Shown: positions 37,010-46,463, counted from the stretch's first letter. The stretch is DNA of 64,000 nt from Mixta sp. Marseille-Q2659 (GCF_940807255.1 NZ_CALNWY010000005.1:124001-188000); one strand, 5' to 3'. Notes: a model not told the origin generated them from the letters alone. Made by a program: numbers and translations.

Positions 37010-37077
37010 TCACGTTTATTTAGCGGTGGGCAAGCCGTAGTGACGAGAGCCATTTCGCAATAACAGGAGGGAGCCAA

Positions 37078-38583
37078 TTGCACAGCCTGCATGGAGATCA
37101 CCTTTTGCAGCGTTTGCAACAGGAAACCGAAGGTGCGCTGCATCAGCGTCTGTTTCGCTGTTTGCGCAGCGCAATCGTGGAAGGCATTTTGCCGCCGCAC
37201 AGCCGTCTGCCCGCGTCACGCGATCTGGCGCGCGAACTAGCGGTGTCGCGCAATACGGTGCTGAACGCCTATGAACATCTGCTGGCGGAAGGCTATGTGC
37301 AGGCGCGTACCGGTAGCGGCACCTGGGTGGCCGCGACGCTGCCGGAAAGCTGTCTGAATGCGCACAGCCAGCCGGTTGCGGCAGCGGATATGCCTTTTGC
37401 GCCGGTTCGGCTCTCAAAGCGCGGCGCGGCGCTGCTGGGCTACGCCAGCGCTTCGCCGTATCAGTGGGGTGCTTTTGTACCGGGCGTGCCGGACGTCACC
37501 GCTTTTCCCCATGCGCAGTTCAGCCGTATTCAGGCGCGCCTGAACCGTCAGCCGGAGGTTGCCCGTTTGAGCTACAGCAGCGCCGGCGGCTGTGAGGAGT
37601 TGCGCAGCGCGCTGGCTGATTACCTGCGCGTGGCGCGATCGTTGCGCGCCGATGCCGATCAGATCCTGATCACCGAAGGGATCCATCAGGCGGTGGATCT
37701 GGTGTCGCGCCTGTTATGCGACAGCGGGGATCGAGTCTGGATCGAGGAGCCTGGCTACTGGGGCACGCGCAACCTGCTGCGGATTAACGGCCTGAAGCCG
37801 GTGCCGATGCGCGTAGACGAAGAGGGTATTGTGCCCGCCACCGATTGCTCCCCGCCGCGGCTGGTTTTTGTTACGCCATCGCACCAGTATCCGCTGGGCG
37901 CGCATTTAAGCCTGGCACGTCGCAGGCAGTTGCTGAGTCTGGCGCGCCAGCACGGTAGCTGGATTGTCGAGGATGATTACGACAGCGAGTTCCGCTTCTC
38001 CGGTCAGCCTTTTCCGGCGTTGCAGGGGCTGGAGCCGGATGCGCCGGTGATCTATATGGGCACCTTCAGTAAGACGCTCTATCCGGCGTTGCGCATCGGT
38101 TATCTGGTGGTGCCGAAAGCACTGGTGCAGCCGCTGCGTATTGCGGCGGCGGAACTCTATCGCGGCGGCCATCTGCTGATCCAGCGGGCGCTGGCGGAGT
38201 TTATTCGCGAAGGGCATTACGTGGCGCATATTCGCCGTATGCGTCTGCTGTACGGCAAACGGCGTGCCTTTCTGATCGGGCTGATTCAGCGCTATCTCGG
38301 CGATGATTTTTTACGTGAATTCAACCACGAAGCGGGTTTACATCTGGTTCTTAACCTGCCGATGAACTGTGACGATGTGGCCATTGCCGCCTCCGCCCAT
38401 CAGCGCGGTGTCAGGGTGCGGCCGCTGTCGCAATATTATATGCAGGGCCCGACGCGCCGCGGGCTGCTGCTCGGTTTTGCCTGCGTGGAAGAGAAGAATA
38501 TGCTGCCCGCCTTTACAACGTTGCGCCAGATCCTGATCGAATTTGGCATTACCCAGGCCGGAAATGTGCATCCACTTCCCTGA
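37078..38583 (+). CDS. MocR-family regulator (GabR/PdxR type), TTG start
   Basis: A 501-residue GntR winged helix (residues about 14-80: LPPHSRLPASRDLARELAVS, NTVLNAYEHLLAEGYV) joined to an aminotransferase-fold domain with the PLP lysine in YMGTFSKTLYPALRIGYLV. Divergent to gabT, so it probably senses GABA through PLP and activates gabTD, as GabR does in Bacillus. The start is TTG 37078: AGGAGG lies exactly 7 nt before it and no in-frame ATG is near. The rare start with a perfect ribosome-binding site may hold the regulator at a set low level. Confidence 0.87.
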   Translation: MHSLHGDHLLQRLQQETEGALHQRLFRCLRSAIVEGILPPHSRLPASRDLARELAVSRNTVLNAYEHLLAEGYVQARTGSGTWVAATLPESCLNAHSQPVAAADMPFAPVRLSKRGAALLGYASASPYQWGAFVPGVPDVTAFPHAQFSRIQARLNRQPEVARLSYSSAGGCEELRSALADYLRVARSLRADADQILITEGIHQAVDLVSRLLCDSGDRVWIEEPGYWGTRNLLRINGLKPVPMRVDEEGIVPATDCSPPRLVFVTPSHQYPLGAHLSLARRRQLLSLARQHGSWIVEDDYDSEFRFSGQPFPALQGLEPDAPVIYMGTFSKTLYPALRIGYLVVPKALVQPLRIAAAELYRGGHLLIQRALAEFIREGHYVAHIRRMRLLYGKRRAFLIGLIQRYLGDDFLREFNHEAGLHLVLNLPMNCDDVAIAASAHQRGVRVRPLSQYYMQGPTRRGLLLGFACVEEKNMLPAFTTLRQILIEFGITQAGNVHPLP

Positions 38584-38894
38584 CCGAAAAAGTCAATCGC
38601 CAGGGGGTATTCATAGCGCCTGGCTGAACCGGATCGCTCGCCAGCCGCTGTCGCAGGCGAAAAATTACCCTCAGGAAAAATCTTGCTTAAGTCGTTTAGT
38701 TAAGATCATTTCGCCTGTAATCCTCTGAAAAATTCGTCATTCTTGCCGATATGAATGAAAAGCTCGCGTCCGATCGCATCAGGTCGGGCGGACCGATAAG
38801 TTTTTCTTTAGCGTAGCGCCGACCCGCCAGCCGCACGACGTTGCGATACCCAACCCACCCAGATCGCTATTCCAGGCAGCAACGGAGTAACCTG
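38584..38894. other. Intergenic region with a sigma-28-like promoter for the PAS-GGDEF-EAL gene
   Basis: About 310 bp without a gene. At 38726-38752 a TGAAAAAT element, an 11-nt spacer and GCCGATAT resemble the flagellar sigma-28 pattern TAAAGTTT-N11-GCCGATAA: -10 matches 7 of 8, -35 only 4 of 8. This lies about 140 nt before the gene start. Confidence 0.3.
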
Positions 38895-41741
38895 ATGATC
38901 GAGAATTCAGACACACTTTATCGGCTACTGGTGCAGAGCGTGGTCGATTACGCGATTTATATGATCCATCCCGACGGCACCATTGCTAACTGGAACGCAG
39001 GCGCACAGCAGATAAAAGGCTATCAGCCAGAAGAAATTATCGGCAAAAGCGTCGCGCTTTTTTACAGCGAAACCGATCAGCGCAAAGGCGTACCGGCCAA
39101 AAACCTGGCGCTAGCCGTCAGTCAGGGGCGCTTCGAGACGGAAGGCTGGCGCTACCGTAAAGATGGCAGCACATTCTGGGCGCACGTGGTGATCGATGCC
39201 GTATACGCCGATAACGGCGCACCGCTGGGATTTGCCGTGATTACCCGCGATTGCACTCGCCAGCAGGCGCTGTTGGCGCAGCAGCGCGAACAGGAGAAAA
39301 AATTCCGTCTGCTGGTGGAGGGCGTCACCGATTACGCGATCTATATGCTCGATCTGGACGGGCTGGTGATGAACTGGAACGTCGGCGCGCAGCACACCAA
39401 AGGCTACAGCGCCGAAGAGATTGTCGGCAAACATTTCTCTCTCTTTTACAGCCTGCAAGAGCGCATGGCCTATATCCCGGAAAAGAATCTACAGACCGCG
39501 TTTCGCACCGGTCGCTTTGAGGATGAAGGCTGGCGCTATCGCAAAGATGGCAGCGCCTTTTGGGCGCACGTGATCATCGATGCAATTCACGACGATAACG
39601 GCAAGCTGATTGGCTACGCCAAAATTACCCGCGACTGCACTGAACAACGCGAGCTACAGCGACAACGGCGGGCAGAGGAGGAGAAATTCCGCCTGCTGGT
39701 GGAGAGCGTTACCGATTACGCGATCTATATGCTCGATCCGCGCGGCCATGTAGTGAACTGGAACGCGGGCGCTCAGCGCGCCAAAGGCTATAGCGCGCAG
39801 GAGATCCTCGGCCAGCATTTTTCACTGTTTTACAGCGCGCAGGATCGGCAGGCCAAAATGCCGGAAACTAATCTGAATATCGCCCGTACCACCGGCCGTT
39901 TTGAGGATCAGGGCTGGCGCTATCGTAAAGACGGCAGCGCCTTCTGGGCGCACGTGGTGATCGATGCGATCCATGATGACGGCGGTCGGCTGGTTGGCTA
40001 TGCCAAAATTACCCGCGATGTGACCGAACGACGCGAATATGAGCAGCAGATCCTGCGGGCGCGCGATCTGGCGGAAGCGCAGAGCGATCGCATGACCTCA
40101 ATGTCGCGCTTTCTCGATACCATTATCAGCAGCATTCCCTCTTGCGTGCTGGTGGAGGACGCAGTTTCACGCGAGATCCTGCTGGTCAACCGCAAGGCCG
40201 AGCAGCTGTTTGGCCTCGAAAAAAACAGCATGCACGGTAAAAAGCTGCATGATTGCTTACCGCCGGAGCTGAGCGACTATTTTAATGCGCTGGCTGATAC
40301 GGCATTGCGCAACGAAGGCATTCATCAGAGCGAACGCCAGCTTCTTACCGCCAGCGGCGAGCGCATTCTGCATACCCGCGCGGCGACGGTGCGCGGCGGC
40401 GATGCCCGCACGCAATATGTCATGCTGATTGTGGATGACGTTACCGATCAGCGCGCCGCCGACGCCCGTATTCACCATATGGCGCATCACGATTACCTCA
40501 CCAGCCTGCCGAACCGCATTCTGTTTCGCCAGCGGCTGAACGATGCGCTGCGCCAGGGCGCGCTGCACGATCGGCAAACCGCGGCGCTCTGTCTTGATTT
40601 GGATAATTTCAAACATGTGAACGATGCGCTGGGGCATCAAATGGGCGACGAGCTGTTGCGTGCCATCGCCAAGCGCCTGCGTGCGGTGCTGCGTGAACAG
40701 GATACGCTGGCGCGCATCGGCGGCGATGAGTTCGCCATCGTGCTGCCGGGCCTGAACCATACGCAGGAGGCAAGCATGGTGGCACAGCGGCTTATCGAGG
40801 CGGTGCGTCCGCCGGTCAATGTGGAAGGGCACAATCTGTCGGTAGGCACCAGCATCGGCATCGCCTTCGCCGACGATGCGCTCTCTTCGCCGGAGCAGCT
40901 GCTGCGCTGCGCCGATATGGCGCTCTATGAAGCCAAGCGTAATGGCCGCAACCGTTACGAATATTTTACGCCGGAGATGGATGCCCAGGCGCGCACGCGC
41001 CGCTGTATGGAAAACGATCTGCGCGAGGCGATTACCGAAAACCAATTGCGGCTTTACTATCAGCCAATCACTAACAGCGATCAGAAAGCGATTATCGGCT
41101 ATGAAGCGCTGATGCGCTGGCATCATCCTTCAAAAGGGCTGATTATGCCGGGCGAGTTTATCCCGCTGGCGGAGGAGACCGGCCTGATTCACAGCCTGGG
41201 CGCGTGGGCGCTTTATGAAGCCTGCCGCGAGGCGCAAAGCTGGCCCAACGGCCAGACGGTCTCGGTCAATCTCTCTCCGGTTCAGTTTAAAAACAGTTCG
41301 CTGGTCTCGGTGGTGGAAGGGGCGCTGCGTGAGTCGGGGCTGGAACCGGGAAGGCTGGAAGTAGAGATTACCGAATCGGTGATGCTGGACGATACGCTCG
41401 GCAATATCCGCACGCTGCAAAGCCTGAAGGCGTTGGGCGTGCTGATTGCGCTGGATGATTTCGGCACCGGCTATTCTTCGCTCAGCTATCTGCGATCTTT
41501 CCCGTTCGATAAGATTAAAATCGACCGATCCTTTATCAACGATATGCACGACAGCCGCGAGGCGCTGGCGATTATTCGCGCCATTACCGGCATGAGTCGC
41601 AGTTTAGATATTCAGATTACGGCGGAAGGCGTGGAGAATCGCGAGCAGTTTGATCAGTTGAAAGAGGAAGGCTGTACCCTGTTCCAGGGCTATCTCTTTG
41701 GCCGACCGCAGCCTTCTGAATTGCGGTTAACGATGCTTTAA
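38895..41741 (+). CDS. PAS-PAS-PAS-PAS-GGDEF-EAL c-di-GMP protein
   Basis: About 948 residues, soluble. Three highly similar PAS domains in tandem (each with DYAIYM, NWNAGAQ or NWNVGAQ, KGYS/Q and EGWRYRKDGS or QGWRYRKDGS) fill residues about 1-380. A fourth, different PAS (SIPSCVLVEDAVSREILLVN) follows, then a GGDEF domain with intact RIGGDEF (609-613) and an EAL domain with YEALMRW (737-739) and DDFGTGYSSLSYLRSFPFDK. Both catalytic motifs look intact, so it may make or break c-di-GMP or have one domain as regulator. The PAS repeats may bind a haem, flavin or small ligand. The start is ATG 38895 with GGAG 7 nt upstream; the frame opens earlier at 38841. Confidence 0.9.
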   Translation: MIENSDTLYRLLVQSVVDYAIYMIHPDGTIANWNAGAQQIKGYQPEEIIGKSVALFYSETDQRKGVPAKNLALAVSQGRFETEGWRYRKDGSTFWAHVVIDAVYADNGAPLGFAVITRDCTRQQALLAQQREQEKKFRLLVEGVTDYAIYMLDLDGLVMNWNVGAQHTKGYSAEEIVGKHFSLFYSLQERMAYIPEKNLQTAFRTGRFEDEGWRYRKDGSAFWAHVIIDAIHDDNGKLIGYAKITRDCTEQRELQRQRRAEEEKFRLLVESVTDYAIYMLDPRGHVVNWNAGAQRAKGYSAQEILGQHFSLFYSAQDRQAKMPETNLNIARTTGRFEDQGWRYRKDGSAFWAHVVIDAIHDDGGRLVGYAKITRDVTERREYEQQILRARDLAEAQSDRMTSMSRFLDTIISSIPSCVLVEDAVSREILLVNRKAEQLFGLEKNSMHGKKLHDCLPPELSDYFNALADTALRNEGIHQSERQLLTASGERILHTRAATVRGGDARTQYVMLIVDDVTDQRAADARIHHMAHHDYLTSLPNRILFRQRLNDALRQGALHDRQTAALCLDLDNFKHVNDALGHQMGDELLRAIAKRLRAVLREQDTLARIGGDEFAIVLPGLNHTQEASMVAQRLIEAVRPPVNVEGHNLSVGTSIGIAFADDALSSPEQLLRCADMALYEAKRNGRNRYEYFTPEMDAQARTRRCMENDLREAITENQLRLYYQPITNSDQKAIIGYEALMRWHHPSKGLIMPGEFIPLAEETGLIHSLGAWALYEACREAQSWPNGQTVSVNLSPVQFKNSSLVSVVEGALRESGLEPGRLEVEITESVMLDDTLGNIRTLQSLKALGVLIALDDFGTGYSSLSYLRSFPFDKIKIDRSFINDMHDSREALAIIRAITGMSRSLDIQITAEGVENREQFDQLKEEGCTLFQGYLFGRPQPSELRLTML

Positions 41742-41747
41742 AAGCGC

Positions 41748-41773
41748 TTCCGGCGCGTTGCCGCGCGCCGGAA
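41748..41773 (+). terminator. Hairpin after the PAS-GGDEF-EAL gene
   Basis: Perfect 10-bp GC-rich stem TTCCGGCGCG / CGCGCCGGAA with a 6-nt loop, six bases after the stop codon. Only a weak T-rich tail follows. It also lies downstream of convergent ftnA. Confidence 0.55.
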
Positions 41774-41842
41774 TCGTTTAGCTGGAATCATCTTATTCAG
41801 ACAGCCGGAACCGCGATTACCCCGCTGCCCACATCGCCAGCA

Positions 41843-42355
41843 TCAGGCCGTCGGGCCGTGGCTTTCGCCATCCATTTTCGCCAGATCTTTATCGATAAAG
41901 AACAGGCCCTTGCCGCTGTTGCCCACCAGCGCCAGCTTATCCAGCACCGATTTAAACAGCTTCTCTTCTTCATGCTGCTCGGCTACATACCATTGCAGGA
42001 AATGGAAGGTGGAATAGTCCTGCGTCGTCATCGCCGCATGGGCCAGCTCGTTGATTTTGCGAGTGATCAGCTGCTCATGCTCATAGGTCTGTTCAAATAC
42101 GTCAGCCAGCGAATTAAACGCCACCGGCGGCGCGGCGATGCTGCCTAATACCGGCATGGCGCCCGTATCGCTGAGATAATCAAACAGGCGCTGCATATGC
42201 TCCATCTCTTCACGCGAATGGGATTTCAAAAACGCCGCCGCGCCTTCAAAACCTTTGTCGCTGCACCAGGCGCTCATTTGCAGATAGAGATTGGCGGAAT
42301 AGAACTCCAGATTTAGCTGCTCGTTTAACCGAGCGGTCATTTCATTGGTCAGCAT
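41843..42355 (-). CDS. ftnA: Ferritin FtnA
   Basis: A 170-residue ferritin similar throughout to E. coli FtnA (165). The ferroxidase-site residues E17, E50, H53, E94 and Q127 are all conserved ([61 protein letters not shown]). It forms the 24-subunit shell that oxidises and stores iron in the cytosol. A divergent gene, the PBP2 paralogue, starts 325 bp away. Confidence 0.96.
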   Translation of the reverse strand: MLTNEMTARLNEQLNLEFYSANLYLQMSAWCSDKGFEGAAAFLKSHSREEMEHMQRLFDYLSDTGAMPVLGSIAAPPVAFNSLADVFEQTYEHEQLITRKINELAHAAMTTQDYSTFHFLQWYVAEQHEEEKLFKSVLDKLALVGNSGKGLFFIDKDLAKMDGESHGPTA

Positions 42356-42680
42356 AGCGATTCCTTATAAACATGGCAGGTGAAAGATCCTGTGGTGGAT
42401 TATGCAGCAAAGTTTTTTAAAGGAATACGCTTTTTTATCCCTTTTTGCTATTTAATTAACTGATTTTAAAGATAATTAATTCAATTCCTGAATGAGGTTA
42501 ATTCGCATTTTTACCTGCGTTTTCATTACAAATAGCCGCCTTTATAATGATTTCAGTAGGTTATCTGTTACATCTTTAACAAATGTCACACTTTAGGCCG
42601 CCTGTATGCATCTTTCGGCTGGTCTGGGCAGGTAGCCTCTTTATCATGGTCGGCAAAATGAGAATGATATTATTTATTAA
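42356..42680. promoter_or_regulatory. Divergent promoter region ftnA / PBP2 paralogue with a Fur-like box
   Basis: AT-rich spacer of 325 bp. At 42660-42678 GAGAATGATATTATTTATT matches the Fur 19-mer at 14 positions, ending two bases before the PBP2-paralogue ATG. In the same stretch an 8-codon frame (MRMILFIK) runs from ATG 42658 to a TGA overlapping that ATG. No ordinary ribosome-binding site is seen, so the mini-frame might couple translation. Confidence 0.35.
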
Positions 42681-44588
42681 ATGAAGATTCGTGATTTTGC
42701 CGCTGAAGAAAAACTTTTTACCTGGCGCGCCTCGATCGCCTTTGTGCTGGTCGTGGTTTGCTTCACCCTCCTGGTGATTAATCTCTGGCATCTGCAGGTA
42801 GAGCAGCATAGCTATTATCAGACGCGATCCGATCGTAACGACATCAAAATGATCCCGATCGCGCCCCGGCGCGGCATTATTTACGATCGTAACGGCATTG
42901 CGCTGGTGAAAAATATTACCTGGTATGACGTCACGGTGATGCCTTACAAAGTGAAAAATATGCAGGCGATGCTCCAGGCGTTAACGCCGGTGATCGCGCT
43001 TACGCCGGAGGAGATCGCCGATTTTCGTCAGGCGCTGAAGCAAAGCAGCCGCTATCGTCCCGTAGTGCTAAAAAGCGAACTAAGTGAGGAGCAGATGGCG
43101 CGCTTTGCGGTAAATCAGTACCGCTTCGAAGGCGTCGAGATCGACAGCTACCAGGATCGGCAATATCCCTACGGCGCGGCGTTGGCGCACGTTGTCGGCT
43201 ACGTATCGAAAATCAACGATCGGGATTATCAGCGCCTGAGCGAGGCGGGCGCGGCGGAGAACTACGCCGCTGACCATAACATCGGCAAGCAGGGCATCGA
43301 AGGCTATTACGAGTCGCTGCTGCACGGCAAAACCGGCTATCAGGAAGTCGAGGTGGATAATCATGGCCGTATCGTGCGGGTGCTGAAAGAGGTGCCGCCA
43401 GTAGCCGGAAAAAACCTTTACCTGACGATCGATCTGCATCTGCAACAATATGTGGAGAGCCTGCTAAAAGGGCAACGCGCGGCGGTACTGATTGAAGATC
43501 CGCATGACGGCGCGGTATTAGCAATGGTTTCCAGCCCCAGTTACGATCCCAATCCGTTTGTGAAGGGCATCAGCTACAAGGCTTATCAGCAGCTGCTGAA
43601 AAACAAGGATTTGCCGCTGATTAACCGCGTAACCCAGGGGCTTTATCCGCCCGCCTCAACGGTCAAACCCTATATGGCGATGTCGGCGCTGCTGAGCGGC
43701 GTGATTACGCCACAAACCACCTTTTACGGCGCGCCGACCTGGACGCTGCCCGGCACCAAACGGCGCTATCGCGACTGGAAAAAAAGCGGTCATGGCATGC
43801 TGGACGTTACCAAAGCGATTGAGGAGTCCGCCGACACCTTTTTCTATCAGGTGGCGTTTGAGATGGGCATCGATCGTATTCATCAAATGCTGAGCCAGTT
43901 CGGTTACGGCAAATCGACCGGCATCGATCTGAACGAGGAGTACAACGGCCTGCTGCCGGATCGCGACTGGAAGCGGAGGGTGCATAAACGCGCCTGGTAT
44001 CAGGGGGATACGGTGTCGGTCGGCATCGGCCAGGGTTACTGGATCGCCACGCCAATTCAGATGGTGCAGGCACTGGACGCCTTAATTAATAACGGGCGCG
44101 TGGTAACGCCGCATCTGCTGTATGCCGCCCGGCGCGGCAAAGAGGTAACGCGCTGGCAGCCGCAAAAGCCGCAGCCGCAGATTGCCGACGCGAAGTCACC
44201 TTACTGGGCACTGGTGCGGCGCGCTATGTTCGGCATGGCTAACGAGCCGAACGGCACCGGCTATAAATATTTCCACACTGCGCTTTACGGCATCGCAGCC
44301 AAAAGCGGAACGTCGCAGGTGTTCAGTCTGAAGCAGAATGAGGTGTATAACGCAAAAATGATCCCGGTGCGCCTGCGCGATCATGTGTTTTATACCGCTT
44401 TTGCGCCTTATCACGATCCGAAGGTGGCAATGGCGCTGATTCTGGAGAACGGCGGCAGCGAGGGCGTGGTGGCGGCGCCGGTGGTCAGGCAAATTCTTGA
44501 TCATATCTTCCTGCCGGATCAAGAGGGGCAGGGCGCGACGGATAAGCCGACGGCGAAGCAGGCGGCAGGCGTTTTGCCCGCCGCCTGA
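42681..44588 (+). CDS. Penicillin-binding protein 2 paralogue (peptidoglycan DD-transpeptidase)
   Basis: A 635-residue class B PBP of the MrdA/PBP2 family: one N-terminal membrane helix (about 19-40), the dimerisation/linker domain (APRRGIIYDRNGIALVKN, GVEIDSYQDRQYPYG) and the transpeptidase domain. Active-site motifs are S326-x-x-K (YPPASTVKPY), the ESADTFFYQ region for SxN, and K541-S-G (IAAKSGTSQVF). The usual partner rodA and the lipB-rlpA-dacA neighbourhood are absent, so this is a second copy like Salmonella PBP2SAL rather than the housekeeping gene. It lies divergent from ftnA. A role in cell-wall growth under special conditions (acid, iron or host) is inference. Confidence 0.85.
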   Translation: MKIRDFAAEEKLFTWRASIAFVLVVVCFTLLVINLWHLQVEQHSYYQTRSDRNDIKMIPIAPRRGIIYDRNGIALVKNITWYDVTVMPYKVKNMQAMLQALTPVIALTPEEIADFRQALKQSSRYRPVVLKSELSEEQMARFAVNQYRFEGVEIDSYQDRQYPYGAALAHVVGYVSKINDRDYQRLSEAGAAENYAADHNIGKQGIEGYYESLLHGKTGYQEVEVDNHGRIVRVLKEVPPVAGKNLYLTIDLHLQQYVESLLKGQRAAVLIEDPHDGAVLAMVSSPSYDPNPFVKGISYKAYQQLLKNKDLPLINRVTQGLYPPASTVKPYMAMSALLSGVITPQTTFYGAPTWTLPGTKRRYRDWKKSGHGMLDVTKAIEESADTFFYQVAFEMGIDRIHQMLSQFGYGKSTGIDLNEEYNGLLPDRDWKRRVHKRAWYQGDTVSVGIGQGYWIATPIQMVQALDALINNGRVVTPHLLYAARRGKEVTRWQPQKPQPQIADAKSPYWALVRRAMFGMANEPNGTGYKYFHTALYGIAAKSGTSQVFSLKQNEVYNAKMIPVRLRDHVFYTAFAPYHDPKVAMALILENGGSEGVVAAPVVRQILDHIFLPDQEGQGATDKPTAKQAAGVLPAA

Positions 44589-44598
44589 AAAGAGGGTA

Positions 44599-44626
44599 AC
44601 GGCGACGCCTGTTTCAGCGTCGCCGT
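44599..44626. terminator. Hairpin between convergent PBP2 paralogue and chemoreceptor genes
   Basis: Perfect 10-bp stem ACGGCGACGC / GCGTCGCCGT with loop CTGTTTCA, between the two stop codons. No T tract on either strand. Confidence 0.55.
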
Positions 44627-44633
44627 CCAGCCT

Positions 44634-45953
44634 TTACTCCTCTTTAAGCGCGTCAGCGATATGACTGATGGCGCTGACTACTTCAGCGGCGCTGTCACGT
44701 ATTTCCATAATGACTTCGCCCGCTTCCTGCGCCAGCTCTACGCCCCGATCGGCGCGCTGAAGGTTGGTCTCAATGCCGTTTAGCGCTTTCCCCGCCAGCT
44801 GATGGTTATCCCTGACCATCTTTTCAATTTCGCTGGTCGCCTGGTTAATATTCGCCGCCAGCGAACGCACTTCGTTCGCCACTACCGCAAAACTGCGGCC
44901 GTGGGCCCCGGCGCGCGCGGCTTCAATGGCGGCGTTCAGCGCCAGCAGGTTGGTCTGGCTGGCGATATTGCGGATGGTTTCCACAATCATGCCGATTTGA
45001 TCCGACTGCGCGCTCAGGCTGGAGATATCGCCGGAGATGCCGTGCAGTTCGCCCGCCAGCGCATTGATATTCAGCACGCTGTTTTCTACCACGCTGGCAC
45101 CGATGCGCGTACTTTCATTGGTACGCAGCGCGATCTCATAAGCCTGCGTCGCCGCCTCGCGCTCCAGCTGGTTTTTTTCCACCTGCGCGGTGACGTTGGA
45201 AGCGAACTTCACGATTTTACAGAGCTGGCCCTCTTCATCGAACACCGGGTTATAGGTAGCGCGTAGCCAGAGCGTGCGGCCCTGTTTATCGATGCGATGA
45301 AACTGGCCGGAAATAAAATCGCCCTGGTTCAGCTTGTGCCAGAAGTCGCTATATTCGCGGCTGTTGCGCAGCTCCGGCGTACAGAACATGCGATGATGCT
45401 GACCAATCACTTCCTCTTCACGATAGCCGGTCGCCTGTAAAAAGTTGGCGTTCGCCTTCAGCACTTCGCCTTTTAAGTTAAACGAGATAACCGCCATAGA
45501 ACGATCGATAGCGGTGGTCATTGCGCGCTGTTGCTGGGCATCAAGAACATGTGCGGTAATATCGGATGCCAGCTTAATGATTTTGACTACGTTGCCGCTG
45601 CGATCGCGCACCGGCACGTAGTTGGCTTCCAGCCAGACAGGATTGCGCTGTTTATCCAGCCGCAGGAACTTATTACTGAAGCTTTCGCCGCGCTGTAGCC
45701 TTTGCCAGAAGGCCTGATACTTTGGCAAGTGGATCAGCTCCTCTGGACAAAACATGCGGTGATGCTGACCGACGATCTCATCAAGACGATAGCCCATACG
45801 CTGCAGAAACAGATTGTTCGCAGTAAGGATGGTGCCGTCAGGCTTAAACTCGATCATGGCAATAGCGCCTTTTAGCGACGCCAGCGTAGCCGATGAATCA
45901 CGCCGCGAGAAGACGAAGCGTGAGGCGATTCCTGATGTAACAGAACTGAACAT
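44634..45953 (-). CDS. Soluble double-PAS methyl-accepting chemotaxis protein
   Basis: A 439-residue receptor without any membrane segment. Two PAS domains (residues about 20-145 and 146-265) each contain a VGQHHRMFC or IGQHHRMFC motif, an unusual repeated signature. The C-terminal signalling domain shows the hairpin tip [20 protein letters not shown] and [20 protein letters not shown], for CheA/CheW contact. The layout resembles BdlA and aerotaxis-type soluble receptors, which sense redox or oxygen and influence biofilm dispersal. A sigma-28 promoter upstream puts it in the flagellar regulon. Its signalling domain is short and lacks an obvious CheB/CheR pentapeptide at the end (IADALKEE). 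Confidence 0.9.
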   Translation of the reverse strand: MFSSVTSGIASRFVFSRRDSSATLASLKGAIAMIEFKPDGTILTANNLFLQRMGYRLDEIVGQHHRMFCPEELIHLPKYQAFWQRLQRGESFSNKFLRLDKQRNPVWLEANYVPVRDRSGNVVKIIKLASDITAHVLDAQQQRAMTTAIDRSMAVISFNLKGEVLKANANFLQATGYREEEVIGQHHRMFCTPELRNSREYSDFWHKLNQGDFISGQFHRIDKQGRTLWLRATYNPVFDEEGQLCKIVKFASNVTAQVEKNQLEREAATQAYEIALRTNESTRIGASVVENSVLNINALAGELHGISGDISSLSAQSDQIGMIVETIRNIASQTNLLALNAAIEAARAGAHGRSFAVVANEVRSLAANINQATSEIEKMVRDNHQLAGKALNGIETNLQRADRGVELAQEAGEVIMEIRDSAAEVVSAISHIADALKEE

Positions 45954-45989
45954 GGTGAACCTTTATTATGTTATGAGTTTCATCAGGGG

Positions 45990-46016
45990 TTATCGGCCTG
46001 GCTGGTTAATAGTTCA
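45990..46016 (-). promoter_or_regulatory. Sigma-28 (FliA) promoter of the chemoreceptor gene
   Basis: On the minus strand TGAACTAT, an 11-nt spacer and a perfect GCCGATAA lie about 37 nt before the ATG. The consensus is TAAAGTTT-N11-GCCGATAA; -10 matches 8 of 8 and -35 5 of 8, with exact spacing. Confidence 0.7.
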
Positions 46017-46106
46017 ACGACAGAAGGCGTATACGGCGGCTTTTTCAGCGAGGTTTTGTCTATTGCTGCAAAAGAGCGCAATCAAACTTTTTTCATCGAA
46101 AAGCAT

Positions 46107-46135
46107 TTGACGACAATGCGCCTTTACGGTTTAAT
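46107..46135 (+). promoter_or_regulatory. tRNA-Phe promoter
   Basis: TTGACG, a 17-nt spacer and TTTAAT, followed by a GC-rich discriminator (GCGCCCC) just before the tRNA. That discriminator is typical of stable-RNA promoters under stringent control. Confidence 0.75.
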
Positions 46136-46145
46136 GCGCCCCGTT

Positions 46146-46221
46146 GCCCGGATAGCTCAGTCGGTAGAGCAGGGGATTGAAAATCCCCGTGTCCTTGGTT
46201 CGATTCCGAGTCCGGGCACCA
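46146..46221 (+). tRNA. tRNA-Phe (anticodon GAA)
   Basis: A 76-nt tRNA with encoded CCA. The acceptor stem GCCCGGA pairs with TCCGGGC; the D loop AGCTCAGTCGGTAGAGC, the anticodon stem-loop GGGGA-TTGAAAA-TCCCC with anticodon GAA at 46179-46181, and the T arm GGTTCGATTCC are all standard. It has its own promoter and terminator. Phenylalanine tRNA genes are frequent integration sites for genomic islands, but no attachment repeat or integrase follows here. Confidence 0.98.
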
Positions 46222-46232
46222 CTTCTTCCAAA

Positions 46233-46258
46233 CCCTCGCTGAAAAGCGGGGGTTTTTT
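46233..46258 (+). terminator. Rho-independent terminator of tRNA-Phe
   Basis: Stem CCCTCGCT / AGCGGGGG (one T-G pair) with GAAA tetraloop, then six T residues, 11 nt after the tRNA. Confidence 0.88.
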
Positions 46259-46463
46259 GCTTTGTGGCTTAGGGAGATTTCTGGTCCGCTGGCAGCTTCT
46301 CTTATCTTTAATTACGTCTACTGATGTCAAAAGTGCAGGGAAAAGGCCAACAAGTGTCTGCACCGGAGTGCTGCTCTCTCGGGCTTTGAATAAAAAAATG
46401 AAACCGTAAGCTATTGATAGGATGGTTTTAAGTCGGTAACATCCGCTCTTTCGGATAAAGAAA

